64,000 bases of DNA from Trichuris trichiura (GCA_037903355.1 JBAJFE010000023.1:1674001-1738000); one strand, 5' to 3'; shown: positions 35,774-49,039, counted from the stretch's first letter. Numbers and translations: made by a program. The notes: a model not told the origin generated them from the sequence alone.

Positions 35774-37417
35774 TTATTCTTTCAGCGTCCACGTAGTCGT
35801 TCTAACGCATATATGAGCAGCTACGAAGGTTAACGTAACGATCAGTAGAATGGCCATTGTTGCAAGTATAGCACCCAAGCTGGCATGGCTCAAACAGATT
35901 TCGCCAAAACGATCGGAAGAATAATCAGGTACATCTAAAAGAAAAAGATAGGATTTTTGTAGGCGAATTTTTTTTCTCCTTTTAACCATTGTTGTCCGAA
36001 AAGGAGTTGAGCATAGTATGCGCTTCTCCCGCGGCTGATTCCTCTTTCAAATCGGATACGGTAATTCCGTCGGCGCTAACATCTACGTCGAAACGTGGCA
36101 GTCGAGTAATGTTGCTTTCTCGCGTCGTGTTGACATGTCTCCTTCTGCGGCTATTCGTAGAACCTTCCGCGGTATTGTCGGTGCATTGGGGCGGCTAAGG
36201 GCATAAAATATAAATTTAGTAAGCTGTCATATGTCGAAGCGGACATCCGTACCGTCAGGCCTCTACAAGCGCCGTCGTTTTTCATGCAAAGACTGATGGC
36301 GCATTGGAAGTATACGTTTTGCTTGTCGGCGAATTTGAAAACTTCGCTTACCACAAAAGCTTGATTGGCTAATTCGTTGTAGGTGAGTTCACCCACGATG
36401 GCTTCGTCTATAGCGCACCTGCAAAAGTCGGTTTTGCTTAGTTTGGTAAGGCGGCATATTCATTTGTACCCGTTTTCGTCCTGCAGAGCGATTTTTTTCC
36501 CGCCCGTACCGTCGTCTACTTTGCAGCTATGCACAAGCATACCGAACATGTCTTTTTTTTAGAAAATGGAAATGCTCTACTAAGCGTCTTATGTTTGATT
36601 AGGCGTTTAGGCTTACCGCTGTCGCACTGCCATACATGGTATACTTGCTCCCCAACGCTGGCGTAGCTAACTGCCGGACCATTGATGGAACCTCGCCTTA
36701 CTCGATAGGAGCAAGTTGGCATTTTTGCCGTGTCGATTAGGTCGGTAGTGGCCAAATCGCTGTGTACGACTGGGCATTAGCCAAAGGTGCCTTAATAAGG
36801 GGCGCTCTATACCTGACTTCAAATTCTGATGTAACTGCTTTGTCAGCTTCCATGAAAAAGCAGGTACACCGGTATGCTCTGTCCACTTTGGTGATAAAAG
36901 TATCGTGAAAACTAACAATGACGGTCATTGATTGCTCGACTCCTCGTTGAGGTCCAATCTGCCGTAAAAGGCGAAAAAAATAGTTATCATTTTCTAGGCG
37001 GGATGATTCACCCTTCTCTGCTTGTCCATGTTGCAATCACCGTTGCGCAACTGGTAGACGACTGTGCTCTGTTTGCTTCCGCGAAAATCCTTTGCGCATT
37101 CGGCTCTATCGGCCATCCCTTTGACAAAGATGCGTCCCGTAAATGGTTTGGCCATATTGAGCTCCATTGTGACCTGATGATCTTCGCACGTAACTCGCGG
37201 CACTCCTACGCACGTTGCTCAATGGTTAAGTTCAATTTTCTTGCTCTAACACCATCGTCATACCTAATACTTCATTATGGACGAATGCTTGAGAACCATG
37301 CTTTATCTGGCAAGAGAAAGCGAAGCTAAATGGAGTTGCTTTTAAATGTTGGTTGCTTACCAATGGTAGTAGAAGGAATGTCGCTGCTGTGAACGCTGTC
37401 CGAATGGTTATTGTCAT
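35774..37417 (-). CDS. Cuticlin-like zona pellucida (ZP) domain protein
   Basis: Eight exons: 37264-37417, 37012-37205, 36813-36958, 36617-36759, 36470-36551, 36253-36418, 35987-36194 and 35774-35934. All are in phase, giving 417 residues. Nematode cuticlins are secreted through the hypodermis and polymerise in the cuticle (alae, cortical ribbons). The start was chosen at 37417 because it gives a signal peptide (FTAATFLLLPLVSN). The ZP module follows: VTCEDHQVTMELN, PFTGRIFVKG, VIVSFHDTFITKVDRAYRC, FFMEADKAVTSEFEVS, MPTCSYRV, VGEQVYHVWQCDSGDMFGMLVH and VYFQCAISLCMK. A furin-type site RRRR (residues 311-314) follows. A hydrophobic anchor (about 383-405) precedes a short basic tail. Two NxT glycosylation sites follow the furin site. 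The order ZP, furin site, anchor is the family plan. Part of exons 6-7 is duplicated at 39224-39460. Confidence 0.94.
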
Positions 37418-38841
37418 TTTTAGTTGTAGGATGGTTGAGAAGAGACGAGGAGAAAGAGGAAAGCTGTGTCTCAGCAGCGTAGCAATGCGAACACTGTCCG
37501 TTTCAGGGCGACTCTGTTGTGACGCGTTGAAATGAAATGACCTTCGAGTTGACACCAAGTTTTCTTGACGGACCAAGACCGGAGTCAAGTGTTTAACATG
37601 ATAGCCATTGGTTTAACCCGATTTTCAGTCTTGTCCATCATAGCCTTGAAGTGTTGGCAACACGTTCGGGGCGGAGTTGTAGAATCGTCCCGCCCGAACG
37701 ATCATTGTAGCAATTCTTTTTGCAAAGCCATAATCGCTATCCTGTTTGTTCAATTGTGGTTGCTTCGTTCCTTGCCAATGACCAAATATGGACAAATTAC
37801 GTAGGGGCCTATACGGAAAATTGGCTATGTTTAGGCGTAAAGGCTTTGCCTTACGCGTAGTATCTTTTGTCAGCAGTCTTTTGACATGACAGGCGTTTGT
37901 CCGAGCTGAACCGGTAGGCCGCGATAGCTTGTATACATGACGGATTCGATCAGTTCGGTGAACTCGTTGCCAAACGGTCAACTGTCGACTACCGTCTATC
38001 TCTGCTACGGTTGGCAAGCGTAAACGTATGGACAGTTGCCGCTAAGAGGTTGCCAACTTTTCTCGACGACGACGACATGTCACCTTGACACGAACAGGCG
38101 ATGGTCATTTGATGCTTAGGCGTACAGCTCGGTGGTGGTGTTGCTACTACGAGATTTTCAGGTCAGATGGACTATCTTTGGCACCGTCGAAAAGGTATCT
38201 GCCGATCAAATCAATTCCCTTCATTTAACCATATACATTTTTGCCCAGCATTTCTACTGTCTCCTACTGACAGTCGGCTTCCTTTAAGCCCTTATAGTAC
38301 ACATAGGCGTGCAATAATTCGAGTTGGCCTTTTATGGTCATTACGAACAAAAGAAACTCGAAATAAGCAGAGTAGGCGTTTTTAGAACTTACCTTACAAG
38401 CGTAAGCCAAAAATGGAAGAAGGCTAGTTGGCGGGAAAAGCATTATTTGCTGTTAGAAATTTGTAAAGCACTTACTTGCATAATTGTATTGCATGCCGCG
38501 CTTGACGTCGCTGTGCTGCTCGTGAATATCGCTTTTTTGGAGTGCCAACAGTGTTGGTAGTTTGAAATGTATGCTCATTTGCCATTTTTATTATTTGATT
38601 AGGTGGAAAGCCAGTGTCAAGCGCTGCGGTTGAGAAAATTTGAATTTATGCAAATTTTCTGTTGCATCTAAATTTGAAGCAATTTAATAGACGATCAAAG
38701 GAAACTTTGCGCTTCCCGTAAAGCTGCTGAATGACCGCATTTGGAAAGCGGGTTGATCCAAGCTTTCTCTTTTTGCTTTCTGTCCTTCCAGTGAAGTTTG
38801 CATTACTCGAAATGCAGTGTATATATATAACGAGAGCCGCC
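37418..38841. other. Intergenic, upstream of the ZP gene
   Basis: No gene recognised. Open frames at 37565-38017 and 38167-38560 have no family match and no splice support. Promoter DNA of the ZP gene is expected at the low end. Confidence 0.4.
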
Positions 38842-38961
38842 TAATGCAAAGGTTTTATTACGGAATAGTTCCCGTTTTAGTGCGCGTAAACTCCGGAGCT
38901 TTCGGGTCGACCGGGACCCGTCTTCAGCGATTGTGATTTCCGTAATAAAACCTTTGCATTA
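38842..38961 (-). mobile_element. Solo Penelope-type terminal fragment with nano-hammerhead inside a perfect 24-bp inverted repeat
   Basis: The ribozyme motif at 38891-38932 is enclosed by a perfect 24-bp inverted repeat (38842-38865 and 38938-38961). On the minus strand the motif is followed by ACGGGA and TCCGTAATAAA. Equivalent segments follow the ribozymes of the two Penelope-like elements near 60.3 kb and 61.9 kb. There is no reverse transcriptase nearby. I interpret it as a solo pseudo-LTR end. Confidence 0.65.
38891..38932 (-). ncRNA. Nano-hammerhead ribozyme motif (solo copy)
   Basis: Minus strand: CTGAAGA (the invariant CUGANGA box), a GC-rich stem II (GGGTC paired with GACCC), then GAAA, then GCT and the cleavable nucleotide C before CGGAG. 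The CGG after the predicted cleavage site (between 38896 and 38895) can pair with TCG before the CUGANGA box as stem I. Stem III is reduced to the self-complementary AGCT. That layout is the PLE-associated small hammerhead described as active as dimers. Confidence 0.72.
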
Positions 38962-39048
38962 TGAAAATATACGGTCCAGTACGAAGAAATCACATTTTCA
39001 AGAGCCCCCTGTATATATGTGTCTGTGTTTGTGTGTGTGTGTATTTTT

Positions 39049-39690
39049 TTCCTTCTGAAAATTCTTTTCGGTATTTTCAGTCCGTTTTGTGAATAACGTT
39101 TATTGCAAAAACGTTATTCATAAAACGGGTTGAAAATAGCACAAAAAAATTTTTAGAAAGAAAAAGTAAAAAGCACTCGTTAAGAAGAAAAGAAAAAAGA
39201 AATATATACATAAGTATATGTTTGCTTTTGTGGTAAGCGAAGTTTTCGAATTTGCCGACAAGCAGAACGTATACTTCCAATGCGCCATCAGTCTTTGCAT
39301 GAAAAACGACGGCGCTTGTAGAGGCTTGACGGTACGGATGTCCGCTTCGATATATGACGGCTTACTGAATTTATTTTATGCCCTTAGCCACCCCAATGCA
39401 CCGACAATACCGCGGAAGGTTCTACGGATAGCCGCAGAAGGCGACAAGTCTACACGACGCAAAAAATTTTCAGAAGGAAAAATTAAAAAACACTCAAGAA
39501 GAAAAGAAAAAAGAGATATATATATATATATTTCTTCTTAACGAGTGTTCTTTAATGTTTCCTTCTGAAAATTTTTTTGCGGTATTTTCAGCCCGTTTTA
39601 TGGGTAACTTTTTTCCGTATTAACGTTTTTGCAATAAACGTTATTCGCAAAACGGGTTGAGAATACCGCAAAACATTTCAGAAGAAAAAA
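39049..39690. repeat. Compound foldback repeat enclosing a captured ZP gene fragment
   Basis: Related hairpin modules occur at about 39051-39160 and 39559-39690, both with a TTCTGAAAATT start, GGTATTTTCAG, CCGTTTT and AACGTT loops. A direct repeat of about 60 bp (39149-39208 and 39458-39522, A-rich with CACTC and AAGAAGAAAAG) flanks the ZP fragment. 39461-39520 pairs with 39530-39585 around a (TA)n centre. No transposase was found. Confidence 0.7.
39224..39460 (+). pseudogene. Duplicated fragment of the cuticlin-like ZP gene (exon 6 part, intron, exon 7 part)
   Basis: These 237 bp match 36122-36360 of the ZP gene in opposite orientation, with about 15 differences by eye. They include the 3' part of exon 6 (SEVFEFADKQNVYFQCAISL), the intron with its GT and AG, and the start of exon 7 to just past the furin-site codons. 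The furin-site codons are altered. There are no other exons, so it cannot make a ZP domain. Intron retention means it arose through DNA, not through an mRNA copy. Both ends abut A-rich arms of the surrounding foldback repeat. Confidence 0.92.
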
Positions 39691-40355
39691 AAATGTATAT
39701 TGATAGCTAAACTGTTGGAATTACGCTGAGATCAATGAGCACTTTTCTCGCTCGTAGCATTTTTGCAGGTTTGTGAGTTTTCATCAAAAAAATGGTCCTT
39801 TAGGCTTACGTTGTCTGCTTACGTAATGGACAGAGCGCAGAAGATATACGCGGCATTTTGACTTGTACAAGTTTAATGTCCAACTTATGCAAATATATTT
39901 TTTATTCCGTACGTCTATTAATATGTAAATGAGGCCATTGAGTAAATCGGTCATTCCTTCCTTTTACATTTGCATAAGGTCAAAAAGGTCGTCTAAGCAT
40001 AGCGTTGGATTAGGTCGAGACGAAAGAAGATAATGTAATGAAAATATAAGAGAAGCATCGCAATGTGCCGGTGTACAAAAGCGACGTTTTCTAACTTTCC
40101 GCTTCGTCGCTCAATATCTCATTTGCATAAAGGGCAACTGGCCGAGCCGGCAACGTTGTTTCATAGAGGACAGTTTTAATGGACGAAGGGTTAAAAAGTG
40201 GTTGGTAAGAAATTGTTCAAGTTGCGTAGGCGCATTCGGATTCTCCCAAAAAAGGGAAAAGCGGGAAATGAGTTTTCGATTATGACGCAGCTAAACGTTC
40301 AGGGTAATTCAAACGTTTGGCGGCGACACTGTTGGGCGCTCTCAGGGAGTGTTTT

Positions 40356-41045
40356 CTACCTTTGAATTTCTGGAACCGGCGGGATGCCAAACATGGTTTC
40401 TTCGCAGGCGGGATTGTAGTCGGCATCCGAACGTCTGCTAACGATTGGTGGATTGATTTTCGGATCGGACGGGACCTTTTTCAACTTTGGTACTTGCAGT
40501 TGCAATTTCTTGGGTGTCACATCTTCGAGAAATTTGAAATCCGGCATCATCTTCACCCGTACCGGTACCGAATTGCATCCAACCGGATAAGCAAAAAACT
40601 GAGGTACATCTGAGTTTGGCGTATTGACAAGAAGAACAAGAGGAGGTTGCGTATTGCCAGTACGTATTTCTTCCAATCCCACTTTTTCAGCGTCGGTGCT
40701 TCGGCGCTTTTGCGCTCGGTCGTTTGAAGGATTTGTATTGCTTAAACGTTTTAACGATGGAGGTCGTAGCGTATCTCTTTCCTCTTTGCTTTGCCGCGCG
40801 TCCTCCCGTACTTTTGTCGTTGAAGCGGGCGCAGTTTTTTTCACATTTGTTACTTTTTTGTTCCTTGCGCAAAGTACAGTAAGCCAAAAGAAAATCAAGA
40901 AACTTGGCACCAATACAAACGCCATTTCGCTTCCGTTCGGTGAATTGGTCGTCGTTGCCAGTAGGGATGCCCATTTTCCCTTATTTCCAATTTCTTTGCT
41001 TCCCATCGATGACATCTCAGGCAAATGTTCGCTCTTCATAGCCAT
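40356..41045 (-). CDS. Unrecognised single-pass membrane protein
   Basis: Open frame of 229 residues from ATG 41045. One hydrophobic segment, FVLVPSFLIFFWLTVLCA, lies at about residues 43-60. It is followed by a basic linker (ARNKKVTNVKK), a charged region and a C-terminal region with FFAYPVGCNSVPVRVKMM and LQLQVPKLKKVP. The architecture (short N-terminus, one anchor, long basic tail) resembles the 22454-23023 protein, but I see no convincing sequence homology. No splicing is needed. Antisense frames at 40317-40613 and 40624-41121 are also open, which lowers confidence a little. Function unknown. Confidence 0.6.
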   Translation of the reverse strand: MAMKSEHLPEMSSMGSKEIGNKGKWASLLATTTNSPNGSEMAFVLVPSFLIFFWLTVLCARNKKVTNVKKTAPASTTKVREDARQSKEERDTLRPPSLKRLSNTNPSNDRAQKRRSTDAEKVGLEEIRTGNTQPPLVLLVNTPNSDVPQFFAYPVGCNSVPVRVKMMPDFKFLEDVTPKKLQLQVPKLKKVPSDPKINPPIVSRRSDADYNPACEETMFGIPPVPEIQR

Positions 41046-41823
41046 TGGGTTTCTCCTTGTTAAGGCATGCCGCTATTGCAGCCTTGATAAGCGTATTAGT
41101 AGAATAACCGCAACGCCATAACCTGTTTTATTACGTTAAAATCGACCAGTTACGGGCAGTTTAAAACTTCGCCTGTCAATCTCTTTAAGAGGAACCTGAA
41201 ATGCAGATCTTTCGGATGCGCGTTTTTTTGAATGACTAATATATTGAAATTACGGCTTTTTATTGTAGTTACTGTGGATGAAAGAAATATACCATCCACA
41301 GCTTTCCAAGCAACAGCGTATAAACGTATCAATGGGGCGAGGACGGTGTAAGCGAACCATGGATTAGAGTAAAGTTAGTTTAAAGCTTTCCCGCCATTTT
41401 CTCTGCCAAATATTTTGGTGCGTATAGTTAAGCCTACGTTCACTCCTAACTTTTTTTTCTCGCATATTGCAAAGGAAAATTTGCAAGCCGCTCATCAGCG
41501 TATCGCAGTGAAAATTAGGCAAAAAGTACATCACAGAGTTTTGTCCATAATTGGTTAATCTCTGTTCGTTGTTGGCGGTTTACTGTTGTATTGTGGCTTA
41601 CGAATAATGGTTCTTTAAGCTTTTCATAATGAAAAGTGCAGTTGTTATTATCGGTTGTAGATTGCATAAACACTGTAAGGCGTGAAAAGATCATGATTTG
41701 CATATATGCCTGATAACGACCCACGTGTGCCAGTTTCTGAATGAATTTGTCCTGCGAGGTCAAATATGTTAAGGTCAACCAGAAATTATCCCAAACTTAC
41801 TTATAATTTTTTTGAATAAATGT

Positions 41824-41826
<3 letters not shown>

Positions 41827-41920
<94 letters not shown>
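41827..41920. repeat. (TAA)n microsatellite
   Basis: About 31 uninterrupted trinucleotide units, giving long Ile or Tyr runs in shadow frames. Confidence 0.98.
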
Positions 41921-42913
41921 GAGCAGGACAAGGATAAGGCAGTACATTGAACGGATAGGGTTTGGTTTGGCGCCAGCAGTTTGACGTCAACGGTTTGACG
42001 CCACGTTTCTTTTGAACTAATCCTGTTATCGGGTAGCCTTTGCACGTTTTAGCATAAACATATAATGTTTAAAATAATGTTTTCTTTTGACGCACTCGCC
42101 CTGCGTTACAGTGCTGCATTTCCGCAGCTGCAAAGTTTATTCAAGCTTTGGGAAAGAAATCCCCTTTACAATGTCACCAAAATTTTGAAGTAGTCCCGTT
42201 GACTTCGAAGGCAAAAATTCCAGCTGTGTGCAGAACTTTTTGTGCTGATAGAAGAGAAATTTTTTGCCCTCCATTTCAGCCAAGAATGGGCTTTCTTTTT
42301 TTCCATTTTTTCGACAGAGACGAAACGGCCGCCTTTTTAACGTATTTTTCAAAGGATAAAACAAGCAGCAGTTTGAAAAGGCCGCAATAATACCGTGTTG
42401 TTGATAGGGCATTCGTTCAACGCCTTAGGTGTGCAGTATCTTTGTTTGCGTCAAACCATGGCGACGTCAATCCGCTGGCGACAAAAGCGAACCTACTTTT
42501 CTGTCTTTTATACAGCCCTGATTTGGTTCTTTTCGTTATCACTTATTTCGTCTATTCGAAAAGGCTGCAGTAAGACATTGATGCACTACAGACAAGGCAG
42601 TTTGGTCTTTGTCTAAGTGCTCGCAAGTTATACAGTATCCTGGCAATAGTCAGGTTCGTTAAAACGTAACACTTCTTTACAAGACTTTAAACTTTCATGA
42701 CTTACGACGTTTTTATATTTACGGAAAATTCCGCCAGAAAGGTTTTGACGATAGCCAGATTTTTCGAGAATTTCCCTATATTCGTCTGCAGCGATTAGTC
42801 TAAAAGAGTATATAGAGACTTTTTTTAAAAGTCAACTCCTGAATACGTATGATGTAACACCCGAAAGATTCGGTTACCATCAAAAACTTTCTAGCAGCTT
42901 TTAGCACCTTGCA

Positions 42914-43223
42914 ATTCAGGTTTATTCTACTCGTACGCTTACGGTAAGACAAACAATGCTGATTGTTCATTTTTTGCGCGCACTGTTCGCGAAATGCGTT
43001 TTTCTTTTCTGTTAAACATTTTTTCATCTTGTTTTGCCTCTGTTGGCGAGCATACTGCCCATCCAATGCCTTTACCTAAGGCTACGCCGAAATATAAGCT
43101 TTATGCTTCGGCTTAGGCTTAGGTAAAGGCAGAACAGGATGACCAGCAAAGTGACAATAGGCCAGTCGGATTAGCGTAATCGTATAACCGTTTTTTTGCT
43201 TACATCTAGAACAAACCTGATTA
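42914..43223. mobile_element. Miniature inverted-repeat element, copy 1
   Basis: The ends read TCAGGTTTATTCTAC on the left and TCTAGAACAAACCTGATTA on the right, an imperfect terminal inverted repeat. The interior contains a TTAGGC hairpin (43075-43132) followed by GGCAGAACAGGATGACC. The same ends and interior order occur at 54719-55018. About 310 bp, no coding capacity. Confidence 0.55.
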
Positions 43224-44019
43224 TTCTTTGTATACTGTATCGCTTGAGGTCAAATAGGGAAAAACGCCCTCCATTGTTTTTAAAAGTTGTTCTTTCAATA
43301 CTCTGCGCTACGTACACCTTTTAAAAAAATAATTAAATGTTGCAAAGCGAAATTGCGTTTATCCTAAAATTATCAGCAACGCCTACGCAACTTGTTTGTC
43401 TGCTGAAGGAAGTTAACGCGATTACGCGAATTATTTCGCGCGTTCATTGGCCTTTTGTAACGCTGCTTATAATCGTTGCACTCTTTTGTCAGACAACGTT
43501 TGCTCGAAGTTAACTATGCCAAAACTGATAAAGCAATTCCTTTCAAAAGAGCAACTGACTAACCGCCATGTTTCGTTCGTAAGCAGAGACGTCGTCTCGT
43601 CCCATTAATTTCAATCTGCCTCTCTTCGGCTTAACTGCCTACGTAGCTTACGTGACGTCATTCGTATTGAATAATCTCGACTAAACGCACTCGGCAAAAT
43701 ATAATTATGCAAATTAGTATTACTTTACCCAAACTCGTCGACAATTTTAGAACAGTCAATTGAAAAACTGCCTTTTGACAAATGGCAATTTTTGACGTTA
43801 TGCTAATTAGGCAAAATGCTAAATTACCATTTAATGTGCAAAGTAATTGTGCTCAACGCGCGGAATCAAATGGAAGCGTAGGGTTTTTTCCCGCCATTTT
43901 TCGTCATCTTCCTTCTTCGGTTGCGTGTGCGAAAAGAAAGCTTTGAAAGAGAAGCGGATTAAATGTATGTAAACCTTAAGTGGGGTCTGCGACGTTAGAG
44001 CGGCAAACAAACGATCCTT

Positions 44020-45770
<1,751 letters not shown>

Positions 45771-46611
45771 GACAGGCAAATCATTGAGAAATTATTCGCA
45801 ATCTAAATACGCATAATCACAACGTGCAACAACCCATGCCAAACGCTATCTGGGCCCGCGAGAACGACTGCAAATTATGGGAAAAAGGTAAAACAAAACC
45901 TACAGTAATTACAACAAAACTTACTGGACACTCAGGTTCGAAGGGAATTAAAGCAAAAGCAACAAAAAATAGGAGCAAATGAGCATTGGCCGTCTTCTCC
46001 TGCCAACGAACGTATGGTAAAAGCGTTAAATATTTAGTTTCGGCTAATCTCGTTTCGTTTCGCAGCGACGAAAAGCTAACTAAGGTAGCTTGGGCGCAAA
46101 ACGAGACTTGCATTGCGGACGTGGGAATTTGTCAATCAATGTCCTTCTGCGTAAGTAAGCTACACAATTATTTAACTGCTGTTTATCAGTTTAAAAATGC
46201 GAATAAAACTTTGGAAACTATTCGTAAGAAACGTTAGCTTTAGTCTTACGTAACTAGTCTTACAACTGAACATTGCTGGTAAGAATAAAAGCGTACGAGG
46301 AAATGTGTAGGTTTAAAAAAAGTAACTCTGCTCGCGTTGTCGCTTAGCAAAAACAAAACAACCGCGTCGCTTGAAGTGTTTGTATACTTGTACATTACGA
46401 CTGCTCTATTGCGTACTGCGAATTCGACGTTCGAATACTTATATATTTTTTATTTGACTAAATGGTTAAGCTGCTGGCTAGTACAAACCAACGGGAAATT
46501 GATAATATAGGAAAAAACTAAAGGTTTCTTGAACGCCCGTGAACTTCACGTGGCTATTCAAAATTAAGGCACATATTTGCATTTTTTTTGTTTTTCAAAC
46601 AATTTTTTGCT
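45771..46611. other. Intergenic between BTBD10 and the miniature LTR element
   Basis: AT-rich, short mirrored frames only. Presumably contains the BTBD10 promoter at its low end. Nothing else recognised. Confidence 0.4.
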
Positions 46612-47000
46612 TGTAGTGGACGAACGTATTTGCGATAACCGTTTAATAAGATTTAATTACAGTAATAAAGATTAGCAGGTGCAAATTCGCTAAATAGCCC
46701 TCCCCAAACGTCAGGGAATGAATTGAATGCGTGGGTCGAAGGCGAGCCGCAGTTTAAGCGCCCTGGATAACGTATCGGTAAAGGCCGGTTTGACCTTGTC
46801 GAATCTAACCGTCTTCACCTTGTCATTGAGTAAAATGGTGAGCGTTTTTCGCGTTCGGCTTTTTCCAGCGTCATGACCTAAGAAAATATGCGTACATTTT
46901 ACTCTCGGGTCACCAATTGTAGCGGACGAACAATTTTGCGATGACCATTTATAACGACTTATTTACAGTACTAAAGATGAGCAGGTGCTAATCCGCTACA
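46612..47000 (-). mobile_element. Miniature, internally deleted Ty3/gypsy-type LTR retroelement (TRIM-like)
   Basis: Two direct repeats of 83 bp (46612-46694 and 46918-47000, about four-fifths identical by eye) enclose 223 bp. The better-preserved LTR has inverted termini TGTAGCGG and CCGCTACA. A 4-bp direct repeat TGCT flanks the element (46608-46611 and 47001-47004). On the minus strand, a primer-binding-site-like TGGTGACCCGAGAG follows the 5' LTR after two bases. Next comes the last part of a gypsy-type polyprotein (LLNDKVKTVRFDKVKPAF, like the integrase C-terminus) ending at a TGA at 46711-46713. A polypurine tract GGGGAGGG lies just before the 3' LTR. Gag, protease, RT and most of integrase are deleted. 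Confidence 0.85.
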
Positions 47001-47227
47001 TGCTATAAGCGCGACAAAAGCTACAATGTGAAGGCGTATTTATTCAAACTTGGGAAGCGTTTTACGTTATTGACTGCGCGGAACGCTTTATTTAATGTTT
47101 CTCTTTGCCGACTCATTTGTGCAGTTATCATCTCTACCTTTAGTACTGTACTTTCGTTGTTGTCAGCATTTGTACGTTCGTTTCTTTTTTCCAAGCTCAT
47201 CCTACCGATTCACACAGCATCCAAAGA

Positions 47228-49039
47228 ATGGTCAATCTCCTCGTTAGCAGCCGAAGCGAACTTTACAAGCGACTGCAATCTTTTGCCTACAGCGAAAAGG
47301 GGAGTTACTGCTTTGTAGGTGCTGTCCTTCTTGCAGACTTATGCGTCTGTCTGTTCGCCCTTAGTAGAGTAAATTGTTAGTGAAAATATTTTCCAAGTTT
47401 TGTTTTTTAAATTTAATGATGCTTTATAAAGATACGGAAATTGACTGGAAGGCCTACATGCAACAAGCCGAAGGTTTTCTCAACGGGACGTACGATTACT
47501 CTGCGCTAAGAGGAGACACGGGCCCGTTGGTGTAAGATATGCCCTTTTTATGTCCATGGTATTCCATTTGTAACGCGCAGATATCCGGCCGGCCATACGT
47601 ACATATTCAGCTTGCTTTATCTGGCTACAAACCATGGCGAAAACATAAGCCGAGCGCAAGGCATATTCGCTTTACTTTACATGCTGCATATATTACTCGT
47701 CTTTTTGATATATTTGCGCTCGGCAAAGGTTAGTGAAACGTAATTCCCAACTTGTACGATCCGTATATCCATTCAGGTTCCGCTGTACGTAATGCTTTTG
47801 ATGTCGCTGACCTCCTACAGAATACATTCTATTTTTCTGCTCCGTATGTTCAACGATTGCTTTGCAATGACGTTTCTTTACGCCGCCGTTCTCCTCTGGC
47901 TTCGCTCGAAATGGACATGCGGAACAGTATTGTACAGGTGTGCAACCGCTTCGACCGTTCCCTCGTCAACTTAAAGCAACTCGATTTCCCAGTATGGCCT
48001 TATCGGTAAAGATGAACATACTGCTGTTCGCACCGGCTGTTGCTACAATTTGCCTTTTTCAAAATGGACTCCTCCGGTCGGCACTACTTGCCGCGTTGGC
48101 TCTTGGAATTCAGGTAATCCCAATATGGAATGCCAACGTTCCGTCCAGGTTCGATTTTGCCTATTGTGTTTAGGTTCTTTTGGCCGTTCCATTTCTAGTC
48201 ACCAACGCAACGGCGTACTTGCGCGGTGCTTTCAACTTTGGTCGCACTTTCGACCATACATGGACGGTCAATTGGCGTTTCCTTTCGCCCGACGCGTTCG
48301 TTGATCGTCGTTTCCACGTCGCCCTTCTTGTGTGTCATCTTATTGTTGTAGTAGCGTTTTTGTACGCTAAATTCTTTCGGTTAGTACAATCTTATTTTCC
48401 TTTCGCTTTTAAATGCACGTCTTACAATTATTTCAACCCAGTTTTCTAGCTATTTCAGTGTATGATAATCAAGTACATCTTACAGTAAGAAATATTTTTT
48501 CTTTTTGAACGATTGAGTAAGAATTAACTCGCTTTCGATATTTACATATATCCTACAAACGCTATTCAATGCAATTTTGAGTTTTTAAGGAGGTTTGGCA
48601 GCGTTAAACGGATTGCATCATTTGTGCTTGATGGAAAGACGACAAGGGTGAACAATGAAGGTAATCGTCAGTCTTTCTTTGGCTTTTTTACAAATTTAAA
48701 ATCTGCAGATGCGCTACTGCTCCTAGCGGGCGCCAACTTTATTGGCGTCATGTTTAGCCGTTCTCTGCACTATCAATTCTACTTGTGGTACTACCATACT
48801 TTACCCTTTCTAATATGGCGCACCTCGTTTCCTATAGCTCTAAAGTAAGACAAGGTTGACGTACCGCATTTGCATAAGCTTACTTTAGATTTCTACTCTT
48901 CGGCGCTATAGAAATCTGCTGGAATACGTATCCGTCAACGGTGGTCAGCAGCTCGTTACTACACGTCTGCCATATTGTTTTGTTATACGGTATTTTTTTC
49001 AAAGAGGTCACTAACGAAAGAAAGGCGAAAGGAACATAG
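47228..49039 (+). CDS. alg3: Dolichyl-P-Man:Man5GlcNAc2-PP-dolichol alpha-1,3-mannosyltransferase ALG3
   Basis: Nine exons: 47228-47363, 47432-47531, 47581-47728, 47777-47937, 47993-48113, 48174-48379, 48590-48660, 48709-48844 and 48889-49039, giving 409 residues (human ALG3 is 438). ALG3 is a multi-pass ER membrane enzyme that adds the sixth mannose, in the lumen, to the N-glycan precursor. Visible segments are TEIDWKAYM near the N-terminus, [99 protein letters not shown] and [18 protein letters not shown], with hydrophobic helices between them. The luminal acidic EIDW motif is present. The first exon (MVNLLVSS..., with helix [14 protein letters not shown]) is joined using a GTAGAG donor that sits 5 bp before a stronger-looking GTAAAT; only the former keeps phase. 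Convergent with ClpP, 61 bp between stops. Confidence 0.93.

Larger units (their letters stand above)
41046..44019. other. Intergenic, repeats only
   Basis: Holds a (TAA)n microsatellite at 41827-41920 and the inverted-repeat element at 42914-43223. No gene recognised; the frames at 42137-42616 are unsupported. Confidence 0.45.

Noticed and set aside
47364..47431. Stronger-looking donor GTAAAT at 47369 for ALG3 exon 1
   Set aside because: It leaves the wrong phase for TEIDWKAYM; the GTAGAG donor at 47364 keeps the frame. RNA evidence would settle it.
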